Notes: generated by a model from the letters alone, not told the origin. DNA of 64,000 bases from Shimazuella soli (GCF_022511585.1 NZ_JAKWBN010000003.1:124001-188000), one strand, 5' to 3'; counted from the first letter of the stretch, positions 18,153-27,655 are shown. Program-made: numbers and translations.

Positions 18153-18758
18153 CTACTTGGAGAACAATGTCCTCAAGAACACCTTGAATCCCTTGGCAGA
18201 GGCTATTGCTTTCGGTTCCATTGACATGATCTTGTCCGTGTTTCCGACAGCGTGACAGTCGACGAGCTGAAAGCTGAGGAACTTGACGCCCCACTTTCCA
18301 GCATCTTCCTCTACGGCCGCCAACAATGCATCGGCAACCTTGTCTCGGGTCTTCGATGTTCGTACCGAGAGTACCTCTTGTACCTTGGTCATACACAGAT
18401 GTTCCAGGCTCGTTTGAACGTCTTCGATCTCCACCAATGCCTTTTCAGGATCGGTGATTTGATACCAGACGCTCGCCCTCACCTCAAACTCAGTGTTATC
18501 CCGAAGCAGTACGACCTGAGGGTTGTAGATTTTGGTGTGATTGACGAAGATCGTCCTGAATTTGTCGATGATAGGCACGTTCAGGTGGGTGCCGGCTTTG
18601 AATATCTTGGTTGATCCGTCCTTGTTCTTGACGACTTTCCCTGACCGGAACTTTATCCCTACTTTGCCCTGTCGGATCGACTTGAAGCACTGGAAGGCTG
18701 GGGCGATAAACCCAATGCTTCCAGCGACGGCCGGGACAATGCTGGTGAGCATGCGCAT
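18153..18758 (-). CDS. SPFH/band-7 domain protein (GC-rich unit E)
   Basis: 201 aa; ATG with GGGAG 7 nt upstream. A short hydrophobic N-terminus (about 5-22) would anchor it in the membrane. The SPFH-like domain then reads GKVGIKFRSGKV, AGTHLNVPIIDKFRTI and FEVRASVWYQITDPEKALVE, ending in helices up to about 180. SPFH proteins form membrane scaffolds; those in bacteria act in membrane domains or protease control. It is much shorter than flotillin and lacks the long coiled coil. GC-rich like units A-D, with a single-gene layout. In its UTRs I see only a weak, interrupted complementarity (CAGTCACC / GGTCAACTG). Function unknown. Confidence 0.75.
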   Translation of the reverse strand: MRMLTSIVPAVAGSIGFIAPAFQCFKSIRQGKVGIKFRSGKVVKNKDGSTKIFKAGTHLNVPIIDKFRTIFVNHTKIYNPQVVLLRDNTEFEVRASVWYQITDPEKALVEIEDVQTSLEHLCMTKVQEVLSVRTSKTRDKVADALLAAVEEDAGKWGVKFLSFQLVDCHAVGNTDKIMSMEPKAIASAKGFKVFLRTLFSK

Positions 18759-18884
18759 TTGTTGCTCCCATCTAGAAGGCGGTGACTGTTTGTTCCTTAC
18801 TTTTAATTTATCATAAATTAATAAAATTATACATTTTAAGAAATGGCTATCCTATAAGGATGAAAGGTAAAATCTATACAAAAA

Positions 18885-18913
18885 AAGAGCAATCTAAATA
18901 AATCGTTGCTCTT
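18885..18913 (-). terminator. Terminator of unit F
   Basis: Stem AAGAGCAA / TTGCTCTT; on the minus strand it is followed by seven T residues. It lies about 100 bp after the broken gene of unit F. Confidence 0.8.
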
Positions 18914-19012
18914 AATGTAAAACAAAGATGAGTGATTGAAATGACCAGCGGACTGCTCTCTTACCCCACTTGGAGTAGAAGCAGCCGCCTTTGGACTATA
19001 GGAGTGAGTGTT

Positions 19013-19181
19013 TCACTCGATAATCCCTTCCTCGAGCTGCGCTCGGGCATCGTCGAAGACCTCTTGAGCGGGAGCCTTTAGCTCTTCCTTTACCGTAGGG
19101 TCTAGGAGAATTTTTGCAGCAGCAAATCTCCCTACGGATATTATTGAGGTGCTCTTCGCGGTTCGCCTCGGGATCAGACAT
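19013..19181 (-). pseudogene. Small GC-rich gene with a +1 frame break (unit F)
   Basis: The ATG at 19181 has AAAGGT upstream and reads MSDPEANREEHLNNIRRE. Then it loses coding character and turns Cys- and Arg-rich. The frame one base further reads AAAKILLDPTVKEELKAPAQ and EVFDDARAQLEEGIIE up to a TGA at 19013. The two parts together look like one charged, helical protein of about 55 aa split by one extra base around 19115-19135. It could be a mutation, a sequencing error or a programmed +1 shift. I see no strong slippery site. Confidence 0.45.
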
Positions 19182-19249
19182 TTCGTACCTTTGTCTCTCG
19201 ATCGATCCCAGTAAAACACTATGATTATAAGAGGGTTTTCTCCTAATTA

Positions 19250-19547
19250 TCAAGAAAGATCAAAGTTCACTTCTTCTATCAGTTCCACTACTTCACCATT
19301 TGGACTATAAACCAAGGCATTACGGACTACCAACTTGGGTTCTCCTAGTTCCATTGTATTCGTTGTCAAACATCTCGATACAAGTACGCCCATCTGGTGA
19401 GATGAGGATCGATGCTTCGTTAATGTGGAAAGCTGGCAACCTCCAAAAATGGCCTACTTTAAATCCGAATACTTTTGTATAAAAATCGATAGTTTTTCGG
19501 TAATTTCTTGCTTGGATGGCAATATGGGCTAATCCTTTGCTGCTCAT
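19250..19547 (-). pseudogene. VOC-family (glyoxalase-like) gene with its middle missing
   Basis: AAGGAGGATGTTTTC precedes the ATG at 19547. The N-terminal half is a good VOC domain (GLAHIAIQARNYRKTIDFYT, then IEMFDNEYN). After about 62 codons the sense jumps. The far end, in another frame, reads LGEPKLVVRNALVYSPNGEV and VELIEEVNFD, a normal VOC C-terminus. The missing middle (DEVAHGALLHFALYVDNVDE and following) is present at about 19806-19954, inside the neighbouring Lrp gene and on the opposite strand. Confidence 0.65.
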
Positions 19548-19693
19548 GAAAACATCCTCCTTCAAAATGATGCTTTCATTATAGAAATTTCAGCAGGGCT
19601 GACGAAATAACAAAAAAGAGGTGTTCATGGTAAAATAGATACGATTTATAAGTTTTTTTAGGTGATTTCCTTTTTATATAAGGGGGTGGGGCT

Positions 19694-20263
19694 ATGATTA
19701 AAAATCAGATTGATGAAGTGGACCGTCAGATTTTAGAGCTATTACAAGATAATGCGAGGATTCCAATTGCTACTATCAGCAGGAAAATTGCTATGTCTCC
19801 CCCTTGTCATCGCTGCCCAAGGAAAAAAAGCAAGCTCACCCGATGAAGTAGCTCACGGTGCATTGTTGCATTTTGCTCTGTACGTAGATAATGTAGATGA
19901 AACCTATCAAAAGGCACTCCATTTTGGAGCAAAAACCTTGTATTAAGCCAAGTTGCGGTAAAAGAGCGAATCGCAAAATTAGAGGATCAAGGTATCATTA
20001 CGGGATATCATGTGTCGATAGATTTAGAAAAAATAGACAAAAGTTTAACTACTTTTTTGATGATAAAGACAGAAAAATGCACTTCTTTTATCGAACTATG
20101 TAAAAATTCAAAATGGGTAACGAATCTCCATCGAATTAGTGGAGAATATAACTTTTTGGTAACCATTCAGACAAAGTCATTACCGGAATTGACAAGTATC
20201 CAAGAAACATTGAAGCGATTTGGTCCTTCGAAATCGTTTATCAGCATGGAAAATCTCATCTGA
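19694..20263 (+). pseudogene. Lrp/AsnC regulator interrupted by a VOC gene fragment
   Basis: It starts ATGATTAAA after GGGGGTGGGG. The first 37 codons read IDEVDRQILELLQDNARIPI then ATISRKIAMSPP, the Lrp HTH. About 150 bp later the protein resumes exactly where it should, with AVKERIAKLEDQGIITGY and a full RAM-type C-terminal domain to the TGA at 20263. The insert carries VOC coding sequence. TTG occurs at both junctions (CCCTTG and AAGTTG), compatible with microhomology-driven insertion. Regulation by this protein is presumably lost. Confidence 0.65.
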
Positions 20264-20340
20264 TGAAATAAGTAGAGATTGGACTTTTTTATTTTATTCA
20301 CTCAAACAAAGATAATTTTCCTCTTTTTCCTAGGTGTAGT

Positions 20341-20368
20341 TTGACTTGGTTCGCAATTTGGATACAAT
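20341..20368 (+). promoter_or_regulatory. Promoter of rpoE
   Basis: TTGACT, a 16-bp spacer, then TACAAT; about 40 bp before the rpoE start. Confidence 0.6.
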
Positions 20369-20406
20369 AGGTGATACGAGCTTTATTTAGAGGGGATGAG
20401 CGGAGA

Positions 20407-20871
20407 ATGGCAAATGTAACAGAAAAAATTCGCGAAACGGCTATGGTCGATTTAGCATATGATCACTTAAAATCAGTTGGAGAACCTCAACTTTACCGCA
20501 ATATCTTGGACACTGTTGCTAATCAAAAAGGGTTTACCCAGCAAGATATCGAGCAATATATCGCTCAACTCTACACAGAGATCAATATTGATGGTCGTTT
20601 CGTTTGTGTAGGAAGAAGCTTGTGGGGTTTAAAACATTGGTATCCAATCGAACAGTCTACGGATTCGGCGATCGTTGCAAATGTGAAAGATGATTATGAC
20701 GTTGATTTGGACGATGAGGATCTATTTGGTTCGGATGACGATGATTTCACAGATGAAATCGATGAATTAGAGAGCGATAACGATTTTGATGAAGACGATG
20801 ACGACGAAGATATCAATGGTTTTGGAAGCGACGATGACGAAGACGAGGAAGACGAAGAAGAAGATTATTAG
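20407..20871 (+). CDS. rpoE: RNA polymerase delta subunit
   Basis: 154 aa. The N-terminal half (about 1-90) is the HARE-HTH fold (MVDLAYDHLKSVGEPQLYRN, GRFVCVGRSLWGLKHWYP). The C-terminal half is an unstructured run of Asp/Glu, the mark of delta. It binds RNA polymerase, speeds recycling and affects response to initiating NTP levels. I chose ATG 20407; AGAGGGG is about 11 nt upstream. Upstream of pyrG, as in Bacillus. Confidence 0.93.
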   Translation: MANVTEKIRETAMVDLAYDHLKSVGEPQLYRNILDTVANQKGFTQQDIEQYIAQLYTEINIDGRFVCVGRSLWGLKHWYPIEQSTDSAIVANVKDDYDVDLDDEDLFGSDDDDFTDEIDELESDNDFDEDDDDEDINGFGSDDDEDEEDEEEDY

Positions 20872-20888
20872 AACACACAAATGCTTTA

Positions 20889-20928
20889 TTGACAAAGCAT
20901 AGTTCCTTCTATAAAATACTTGTTGGGC
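20889..20928 (+). promoter_or_regulatory. pyrG promoter with GGGC initiation site
   Basis: TTGACA (20889-20894), exactly 17 bp, TAAAAT (20912-20917), then 7 nt to GGGCTCC (start at about 20925). A transcript that begins GGGC is the known basis of CTP-controlled reiterative G addition at Bacillus pyrG. Confidence 0.75.
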
Positions 20929-20957
20929 TCCACAAGAGCGAATAACTGTGGAAATAC

Positions 20958-22656
<1,699 letters not shown>

Positions 22657-22671
22657 AAGTAAAGATATAAG

Positions 22672-22705
22672 ACCATCTGTCGTAGGGATAGATGGTTTTT
22701 CTTTT
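22672..22705 (+). terminator. pyrG terminator
   Basis: Stem ACCATCT / AGATGGT followed by TTTTTCTTTT. Confidence 0.8.
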
Positions 22706-22723
22706 CAAAGGAGAGATAGGTCA

Positions 22724-23151
22724 TTGTACGATGTAGCTATTATTGGAGTAGGGGTGGCAGGTGTTTTTCTAGCTTATGAATTAGCAAGCGGTGGTCAGCA
22801 AGAGTAGTTTTGGATCGGGGAAAAAAGTTAGCAGATCGACTATTTTGCCCGAAGGAACAAGGGAATGCTTGTAGTTGTGATGTTTGTGATACTTACTATG
22901 GTTTTGGTGGGTTGGGAAAATCGGAGAATAAATTTAATTTTTCCAATGATTTTGGAGGTCAGTTGGAGCAGAAGGTAGGATCAGAGGTATTTCGGTTTTT
23001 AATGCGCAAAGTAAATGAGACTTTATGCCGATTTGGCGGGGATAAAGTAACCTCATATACTACTTATGATCCTCAGCTTTCTCAGCGAGCAGAAGAAGCA
23101 GGTTTAAATTCATCTTTCTATTATCCCAAATGGGATAGTTCTCGATTTTGA
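22724..23151 (+). pseudogene. Truncated FAD-dependent oxidoreductase
   Basis: A TTG start with AAAGGAGAG upstream reads YDVAIIGVGVAGVFLAYELA, the FAD-binding GxGxxG motif. The frame ends at a TAG at 22807 after a 1-nt loss. The other frame continues with VLDRGKKLADR, CSCDVCDTYYGFGGLG and FGGQLEQKVGSEVFRFL until 23151. The family (FAD-dependent dehydrogenases with a CxCxxC loop) is normally several hundred residues longer, so the C-terminus is missing too. Confidence 0.6.
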
Positions 23152-23283
23152 TTTCCTTCAAACAAGGTTTATCACTGCTTCCCATTAATTCACCCAATAT
23201 TCAATTTATTGATAAAATCAGAGGATAAACTTTGATATATTTATTCATAATTAATAAAATATGGTTATTTAGGAGGTTTTCTC

Positions 23284-23628
23284 TTGAAAAAAGTACTAGC
23301 AATTTCCCTAATTTTGACTTTTTGTATCCCGTTTTCTGGTGCTTTTGCAAGTAAACATGGCCAATGGAACTATGTTGGACAAGACACATTCAAAGATGAA
23401 AGTAAAAGGATAAATTCTGGTGGCGGTGACTTTAAATTTTGTTTAGTTGACGGTCCTGGTGGCTACTATCGTTTGAATAGAGATATAAGATGGGCTCCAG
23501 ATGAATATAGTCCGTATAAGGAATTATTGAAAGGAAAATGCCTAGTTTATAGAAACATACCAAAAGGAAAATATTATGTAGAAAAGAGATATAAATCAGA
23601 ATGGGCTCATGTGAAGTTTTACGATTAA
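23284..23628 (+). CDS. Small secreted protein of unknown function
   Basis: 114 aa from a TTG start with AGGAGG 9 nt upstream. Residues 1-23 are a clear Sec signal peptide (MKKVLAISLILTF, then a likely cut after GAFA). The mature part is about 90 aa, rich in Tyr, Trp and Lys, with two cysteines (FKFCLVDG, KGKCLVYRN) that could form a disulfide. No recognised domain. The ending KGKYYVEKRYKSEWAHVKFY suggests a beta-rich fold. It stands alone. Confidence 0.65.
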   Translation: MKKVLAISLILTFCIPFSGAFASKHGQWNYVGQDTFKDESKRINSGGGDFKFCLVDGPGGYYRLNRDIRWAPDEYSPYKELLKGKCLVYRNIPKGKYYVEKRYKSEWAHVKFYD

Positions 23629-23989
23629 TACAGACAAATCCTTTTATAAAGGGTATCCCCACATACCCATCAAACTAATAACAAAATGGGTAAATTTGCA
23701 TATTCCCCCGGAAATGTCTATTAAGAAGTACCTTCTGTCACTGGGCCATGATCCCCAAGACCTGCAAATGCAAAAGGAATTTGAGATTTCATATGGATAA
23801 TATAGGGTTGTTTTTTCTTCTCTTCTTCGAAGATTTTCTACTTAGGACTTGATAAATACTAGGGAATAGCACAACTATTATAACTAGGTAAAAATAAAAC
23901 ACTTGATCTATAAGAGCTGAACTGTAACCCAAAAAGTAAACAATAAATAAAAAATACTAGGCGACTATAAGATGACTTCTGAATTGATC
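23629..23989. other. Gene-poor stretch
   Basis: AT-rich, with one short open frame at 23714-23797 (27 aa; SIKKYLLSLGHDPQDLQMQK). It lacks a ribosome-binding site and may be a relic of a larger gene. I see nothing else. Confidence 0.35.
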
Positions 23990-24180
23990 TGTACTGCGCC
24001 CCTAATGTTAGACACGACCTACTAACATTGGAGGCGATGTTTTTTATGACGAAGTATTCGCTAGAGAGAAAATTAGAAGCAGTACAAGCTTATTTGGAGG
24101 GCGTATGGCAAGAAAGGAATTTGATGACTGCTTCAAGTCCAATTTAGCTATACAGAGTCGATCAAAACCAATTCGTGTAA
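23990..24180 (+). mobile_element. Internally deleted IS3/IS150-group element
   Basis: The left end TGTACTGCGCCCCTAATGTT fits the IS150-group terminal repeat. An ATG at 24046 starts MTKYSLERKLEAVQAYLEG, the OrfA N-terminus. After about 30 codons the text jumps to a tail resembling the OrfB C-terminus (SPI, stop, LYRVDQNQFV, stop). Nearly the whole transposase is deleted and I cannot find the right terminal repeat. Confidence 0.55.
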
Positions 24181-24186
24181 AGCAAC

Positions 24187-24220
24187 AGACCGATTAAAAT
24201 AGAAATCGGTCTCTTTTTTA
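24187..24220 (+). terminator. Hairpin terminator
   Basis: Stem AGACCGATT / AATCGGTCT followed by CTTTTTTATT, just after the IS relic. Confidence 0.7.
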
Positions 24221-24480
24221 TTATATTTTCTCAGGTATCCGTTTGCTGGTTTTGGGCTGATATAGAAATATTTTCAATTACTTTTAGAATAGAATATATC
24301 TTTATCAAAAGAAAAATACTAAAAAATAAATAATTATTTTTAAAAAAATAATATTGAATGTAATTAAATATTTATTAGTGAAAATTTGGTTTTTTTGATT
24401 TTTATTCACAATTGCCTGTGTTTTCTATGTTTTCCCCTGCTATAATCAAGATAAGAATTAAAACAATTAAATTTTAGGAG
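24221..24480 (+). promoter_or_regulatory. AT-rich upstream region and promoter of the Pro-rich gene array
   Basis: About 260 bp of very AT-rich DNA. The extended -10 TGCTATAAT ends at 24446, 44 nt before the first gene. No other gene is seen. Confidence 0.5.
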
Positions 24481-24489
24481 TGATTTTAT

Positions 24490-24792
24490 ATGAAAAATTT
24501 TAAAAAATTTATTGCAGTTTCTGCTCTAGCAATTGGATTTGCAATCCCAACTCTACCAGCAATTTCGCATGCAGATGTTATTCATCCTGAAGTAAAACCA
24601 AACGTTCAACCAACAGTAGTGCCTGTAGTAGCGCCAAATGTTCAACCACAAGCAGCTGATGTAGTACATCCACAAGTAAAGCCTGAAGTGAAACCACAAG
24701 CAGCGCCATTTGTAGCTCCAAACGTTCAACCTCAAGATATAGTGCATCCAGAAGTAAAACCTGAAGTGAAACCACACGTTGCGGGCAAATAA
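24490..24792 (+). CDS. Secreted Pro-rich repeat protein, copy 1
   Basis: 100 aa. A Sec signal peptide (residues 1-28: FIAVSALAIGFAIP, then AISHA as likely cut site) is followed by about 70 residues of short repeats built on HPEVKP, NVQP and VAPNVQP. The mature peptide is Pro/Val/Lys-rich, should be extended and would sit outside the cell. TTAGGAGTG precedes the ATG. It is the first of three near-identical copies at an exact 383-bp period, and the only one with an obvious promoter directly upstream. Function unknown; a wall-associated or matrix role is possible. Confidence 0.75.
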   Translation: MKNFKKFIAVSALAIGFAIPTLPAISHADVIHPEVKPNVQPTVVPVVAPNVQPQAADVVHPQVKPEVKPQAAPFVAPNVQPQDIVHPEVKPEVKPHVAGK

Positions 24793-24872
24793 TTTTTTGA
24801 TCGAGGGTCAGTTAGAAAGTATAGAAGTGTCAAGGTACGAATGAAAACAATTACATTTAGGAGTGGTTGTAT

Positions 24873-25175
24873 ATGAAAAAATTCACAAAATTTATTGCAG
24901 TTTCTGCTCTAGCAATTGGATTTGCAATCCCAACTCTACCAGCAATTTCGCATGCAGATGTTATTCATCCTGAGGTAAAACCAAACGTTCAACCAACTGT
25001 AATGCCTGTAGTAGCGCCAAATGTTCAACCTCAAGCAGCGAATGTAGTACATCCACAAGTAAAGCCTGAAGTGAAACCACAAGCAGCGCCATTTGTAGCA
25101 CCAAATGTTCAGCCTAAAGATGTAGTGCATCCGGAAGTAAAACCTGAAGTGGAACCACATGTAGCAGGCAAATAA
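24873..25175 (+). CDS. Secreted Pro-rich repeat protein, copy 2
   Basis: 100 aa, nearly identical to copies 1 and 3. Small differences include VMPVVAP in the first block, NVQPKDVVHPE in the last and EVEPH near the end. I chose the ATG at 24873 with AGGAGTGGTTGTAT upstream; the TTG two codons earlier is unlikely. Same signal peptide and repeat structure. The intergenic segment is part of the repeated unit. Confidence 0.75.
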   Translation: MKKFTKFIAVSALAIGFAIPTLPAISHADVIHPEVKPNVQPTVMPVVAPNVQPQAANVVHPQVKPEVKPQAAPFVAPNVQPKDVVHPEVKPEVEPHVAGK

Positions 25176-25255
25176 TTTTTTGATCGAGGGTTAGTTAGCA
25201 AGTGTAGAAGTGTCAAGGTATGAATAAAAACAATTACATTTAGGAGTGGTTGTAT

Positions 25256-25558
25256 ATGAAAAAATTCACAAAATTTATTGCGGTTTCTGCTCTAGCGATT
25301 GGATTTGCAATCCCAGCTCTACCAGCAATTTCACATGCAGATGTTATTCATCCAGAAGTAAAACCAAACGTTCAACCAACAGTAGTGCCTGTAGTAGCCC
25401 CAAATGTCCAACCACAAGCAGCGGATGTAGTACATCCACAAGTAAAGCCTGAAGTGAAACCACAAGTAGCGCCATTCGCAGCTCCAAACGTTCAACCTCA
25501 AGATGTAGTGCATCCAGAAGTAAAACCTGAAGTGAAACCACACGTAGCCAGCAGATAG
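25256..25558 (+). CDS. Secreted Pro-rich repeat protein, copy 3
   Basis: 100 aa. Differs from copy 1 by IPALPAIS in the signal region, QVAPFAAPN in the repeats and a C-terminal HVASR instead of HVAGK. ATG at 25256 with AGGAGTGGTTGTAT. The last copy; the similarity to the unit fades shortly after its stop. Confidence 0.75.
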   Translation: MKKFTKFIAVSALAIGFAIPALPAISHADVIHPEVKPNVQPTVVPVVAPNVQPQAADVVHPQVKPEVKPQVAPFAAPNVQPQDVVHPEVKPEVKPHVASR

Positions 25559-25620
25559 TTTTGATTTGGTAGAGGGTTAGTTAGGAAGTGTAGAAGTGTC
25601 ATCGTATCAAGATTTGGAAG

Positions 25621-25820
25621 AAACAAATAAGCAAGCGATTGCAAAAAGAACAGATGTGCATCCCAAAAGTTGATCATGAAAGATAACTTGAAGGGATGCC
25701 TTTTTTATGTCAAAGCCCTCATGAGGCATAGAATCCATCGTAGATAGCAATTACACGACTTAAAAGCGCCATGTCATTCTGGCTTTATTCATCAACAAAA
25801 AGGGACCTGAGGGGAATTAA
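25621..25820. other. Gene-free stretch after the Pro-rich array
   Basis: No gene or strong site seen between the array and the ribU terminator, only degenerate sequence. Confidence 0.4.
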
Positions 25821-25852
25821 CAAAACCTCCCAGATATCTGAGAGGCTTTTAT
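25821..25852 (-). terminator. ribU terminator
   Basis: On the minus strand CCTCTCAGATATCTGGGAGG (self-complementary with two mismatches) followed by TTTTGTT. Confidence 0.7.
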
Positions 25853-25885
25853 GTTAAATAAAAAGATCATCTTTAAAATGCAATA

Positions 25886-26449
25886 TCATCTTCTTGTTTG
25901 CAGAGATAATATTGGGAATAACTTTTGGTAGAGTGGAATAAATAACGCGCCGATTAAGACTCCTTTTAAGAGATTAAATGGAGCTACCCCATAAAAAATG
26001 AGTACATTTTTTGCTTCGCCTGTGACTGTCCAGTTGATCAAATAACTATACAAAGGGAAGATGACAAAATAATTGGCTATGGTTAGCAATACAGTCATCA
26101 AGATCGTAGCGATGGTTGTTCCGATGACCATGCCTTTGAGTCCCGAGATCTTTTTACTAATACCTACAGATGTGATGACAAAGAGACTTCCAGCGACAAA
26201 GTTGGCCATTTGTCCCAGTGGGACAGCACCGGTTTCACTTCCTGACAAGAGAAAATGCAGCCCGTTTTTAAGAAACTCAATAAGCACACCGGAAAGCGGA
26301 CCAAAGAGAAATGCACCAATCAAAGCGGGTATTTCACTAAAATCGATTTTCAAAAATGAAGGAAAAAGTGGTAATGGGAAATTCAGATACTCCATGAGTA
26401 GAGCAATTCCCGTTAAAACAGACAATAGGACCAGCTTGCGTGTTTGCAT
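25886..26449 (-). CDS. ribU: Riboflavin ECF transporter S component
   Basis: 187 aa. The ATG at 26449 has AAGGAG upstream; the longer frame to 26590 runs through the leader terminator and is not the gene. Five to six hydrophobic spans; FSEIPALIGAFLFGPLSGV and EFLKNGLHFLL are typical for RibU. It binds riboflavin at the membrane and works with a shared EcfAAT energy module, not encoded here. The FMN riboswitch and terminator just upstream confirm a riboflavin role. Confidence 0.9.
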   Translation of the reverse strand: MQTRKLVLLSVLTGIALLMEYLNFPLPLFPSFLKIDFSEIPALIGAFLFGPLSGVLIEFLKNGLHFLLSGSETGAVPLGQMANFVAGSLFVITSVGISKKISGLKGMVIGTTIATILMTVLLTIANYFVIFPLYSYLINWTVTGEAKNVLIFYGVAPFNLLKGVLIGALFIPLYQKLFPILSLQTRR

Positions 26450-26495
26450 AAAATTATTCTCCTTTTTTACCTTCTCAGCTGGTCTTCGGGGACAT

Positions 26496-26531
26496 AAAAA
26501 ACCCCCAAAAGACTTTACTTTCGGGGGTTTG
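26496..26531 (-). terminator. Riboswitch expression-platform terminator
   Basis: On the minus strand AACCCCCGAAAG... pairs with ...CTTTTGGGGGTT, followed by TTTTTTATG. It lies between the FMN aptamer and ribU, so FMN binding should cause termination. Confidence 0.8.
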
Positions 26532-26618
26532 ATTTCATGACGAAATAGGCTTTTTTTACGCAGAAAAAAAGCACATCGAAACCAGAGCAAGCGAATAACA
26601 TTTTTTTGCTCTGTCTCT

Positions 26619-26763
26619 TTATCCTTCTCCCATCCAGACTATACTGTCGGCTTCGGAATTACACCGAATCCACCGTTTTGGCTCATGCCAACCCGGGTCA
26701 CGGACTGAGGTTATAAAAACCATCACCGCCGGTCGGGATTTTCACCCTGCCCCGAAGGATACC
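26619..26763 (-). ncRNA. FMN riboswitch (RFN element)
   Basis: On the minus strand the conserved RFN segments appear in order: ATCCTTCGGGGCAGGGTGAA, ATCCCGACCGGCGGT, AGTCCGTGACCCG, then GGATTCGGTGTAATTCCGA and AGCCGACAGTATAGTCTGGA, closing with GGAGAAGGAT. Its closing stem pairs ATCCTTC with GAAGGAT. It controls ribU by FMN. Confidence 0.95.
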
Positions 26764-26897
26764 ATATGAAGTTTATACGCTTTTATTATATAGGTAAAGA
26801 TAATCTTGTCAATATGCTGATGAGTTTCTATTGAACCCTTCATTTTCTTTGTTACTCTGATTCTAATTCTTCCTATATTTTATTTTTGTGGAGAGAA
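26764..26897. other. Promoter region of the ribU transcript
   Basis: Between the riboswitch and the left end of the TnpB element. On the minus strand TTGACA..TATAAT-like sequences (TTGACAAGATTATC, TATATAATAAAAG) lie about 30-60 bp before the aptamer. They should form the ribU promoter. Confidence 0.5.
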
Positions 26898-27655
26898 CAC
26901 CCGTGAATTCATTTGTGGGATGAATCGTTACGGTTTTTGGTTTTCTTTTTTGACAAATTCATCCATATTTTGTATATTGGGATTCGTCCTTAGTAGAAAA
27001 GAGGTGAGAAATCATGTATTTCACTGTAAAACAACAACTCAAACATCTTTCGAAAGAAGAATATCTGATTTTAAAAGACTTGTGTCATACTGCCAAAAAT
27101 TTGTACAACCAAGGCTTATACCAAGTTCGCCAGCATTACTTTCAGGAAAAGAAATATCTGAATTGTTTGAAATATCGTATTGGGACACTGGTTATCGGAT
27201 ATAACGAAAATCTGCAAAGAGGAAGTAATCTAGGCAAACGCAACAATCAAAATTTCGTGAATATTCCCATTGGGATGATCAAAGAGAAGTTGGAATATAT
27301 GTGTGAGCGATATGGGATGACGTTGGTGCAGCAAGAAGAAAGTTACACGTCCAAAGCGAGTTTTTGGGATCAAGATGAACTGCCCACCTATGACCCATCC
27401 AACTCGAAAACGTATACCTTTAGAGGCGCACGGGTGAAACGTGGCTTATATCGTACGTCTTCGGGAATGTTGATGAACGCAGATATCCATGGCGCATTAA
27501 ACATCTTGCGAAAAAGTAATGTTGTAGCCCTTACGGGCTTATACACTAGAGGCGAAGTGGACACGCCTGTACGAATAAGGATAGCCTAGCTATCAACCTT
27601 CGTAGACGAAGCTTACGACTTTAGTCGTGAGAGGTTCACGCCGACGCCTATTATA
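26898..27655 (+). mobile_element. TnpB-only IS200/IS605 (IS1341-type) element
   Basis: Left end: hairpin CCCGTGAATTCATTTGTGGG followed by ATGAATCG. Right end: GCTTACGACTTTAGTCGTGA then GAGGTTCAC, the stem-loop seen at the right end of these elements and the scaffold part of the omega RNA. One reading frame, tnpB, lies between and has lost its middle. No TnpA is present. Confidence 0.7.
27014..27589 (+). pseudogene. tnpB: TnpB with in-frame internal deletion
   Basis: 191 aa against about 370 in the family. Residues 1-55 are the normal N-terminus (KQQLKHLSKEEYLILKDLCH). Then it jumps to the region after RuvC-I (IGTLVIGYNENLQ, NLGKRNNQNFVNIPIGMI). RuvC-II with EESYTSKASF and RuvC-III with NADIHGALNIL are kept. 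RuvC-I with its catalytic Asp and most of the REC/WED part are gone, so it should not cut DNA. The frame stays open across the junction. Start ATG with GAGGTGAG upstream. Confidence 0.75.

Larger units (their letters stand above)
18885..19253 (-). other. GC-rich single-gene unit F
   Basis: On the minus strand: promoter (TTGATA, 18 bp, TATAAT; 19224-19253), 5' element AGTGTTTTAC (19211-19220), one gene, 3' element GTGAAACACT (19007-19016), a GC hairpin (GCGGCTGCT / AGCAGTCCGC) and the terminator. The elements pair over 10 bp with one G-U. The 3' element overlaps the stop codon. Confidence 0.6.
24447..25620 (+). repeat. Three tandem copies of a 383-bp gene unit
   Basis: The three starts (24490, 24873, 25256) are spaced exactly 383 and 383 bp. 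The spacer (GATCGAGGGT, AGAAGTGTCAAGGTA, then AACAATTACATTTAGGAGTG) is conserved with the genes, so whole units were duplicated. Substitutions are few, implying recent amplification or gene conversion. Confidence 0.85.

Noticed and set aside
23201-23389. 62-aa minus frame opposite the secreted protein gene
   Set aside because: No ribosome site; reverse of the signal-peptide region.
24490-25558. Possible CRISPR-like array from the regular repetition
   Set aside because: The period is 383 bp and consists of complete genes with signal peptides; no short repeat-spacer pattern.
26450-26590. N-terminal extension of RibU to 26590
   Set aside because: It translates the riboswitch expression-platform terminator; the ATG at 26449 has a proper ribosome site and gives a normal RibU N-terminus.
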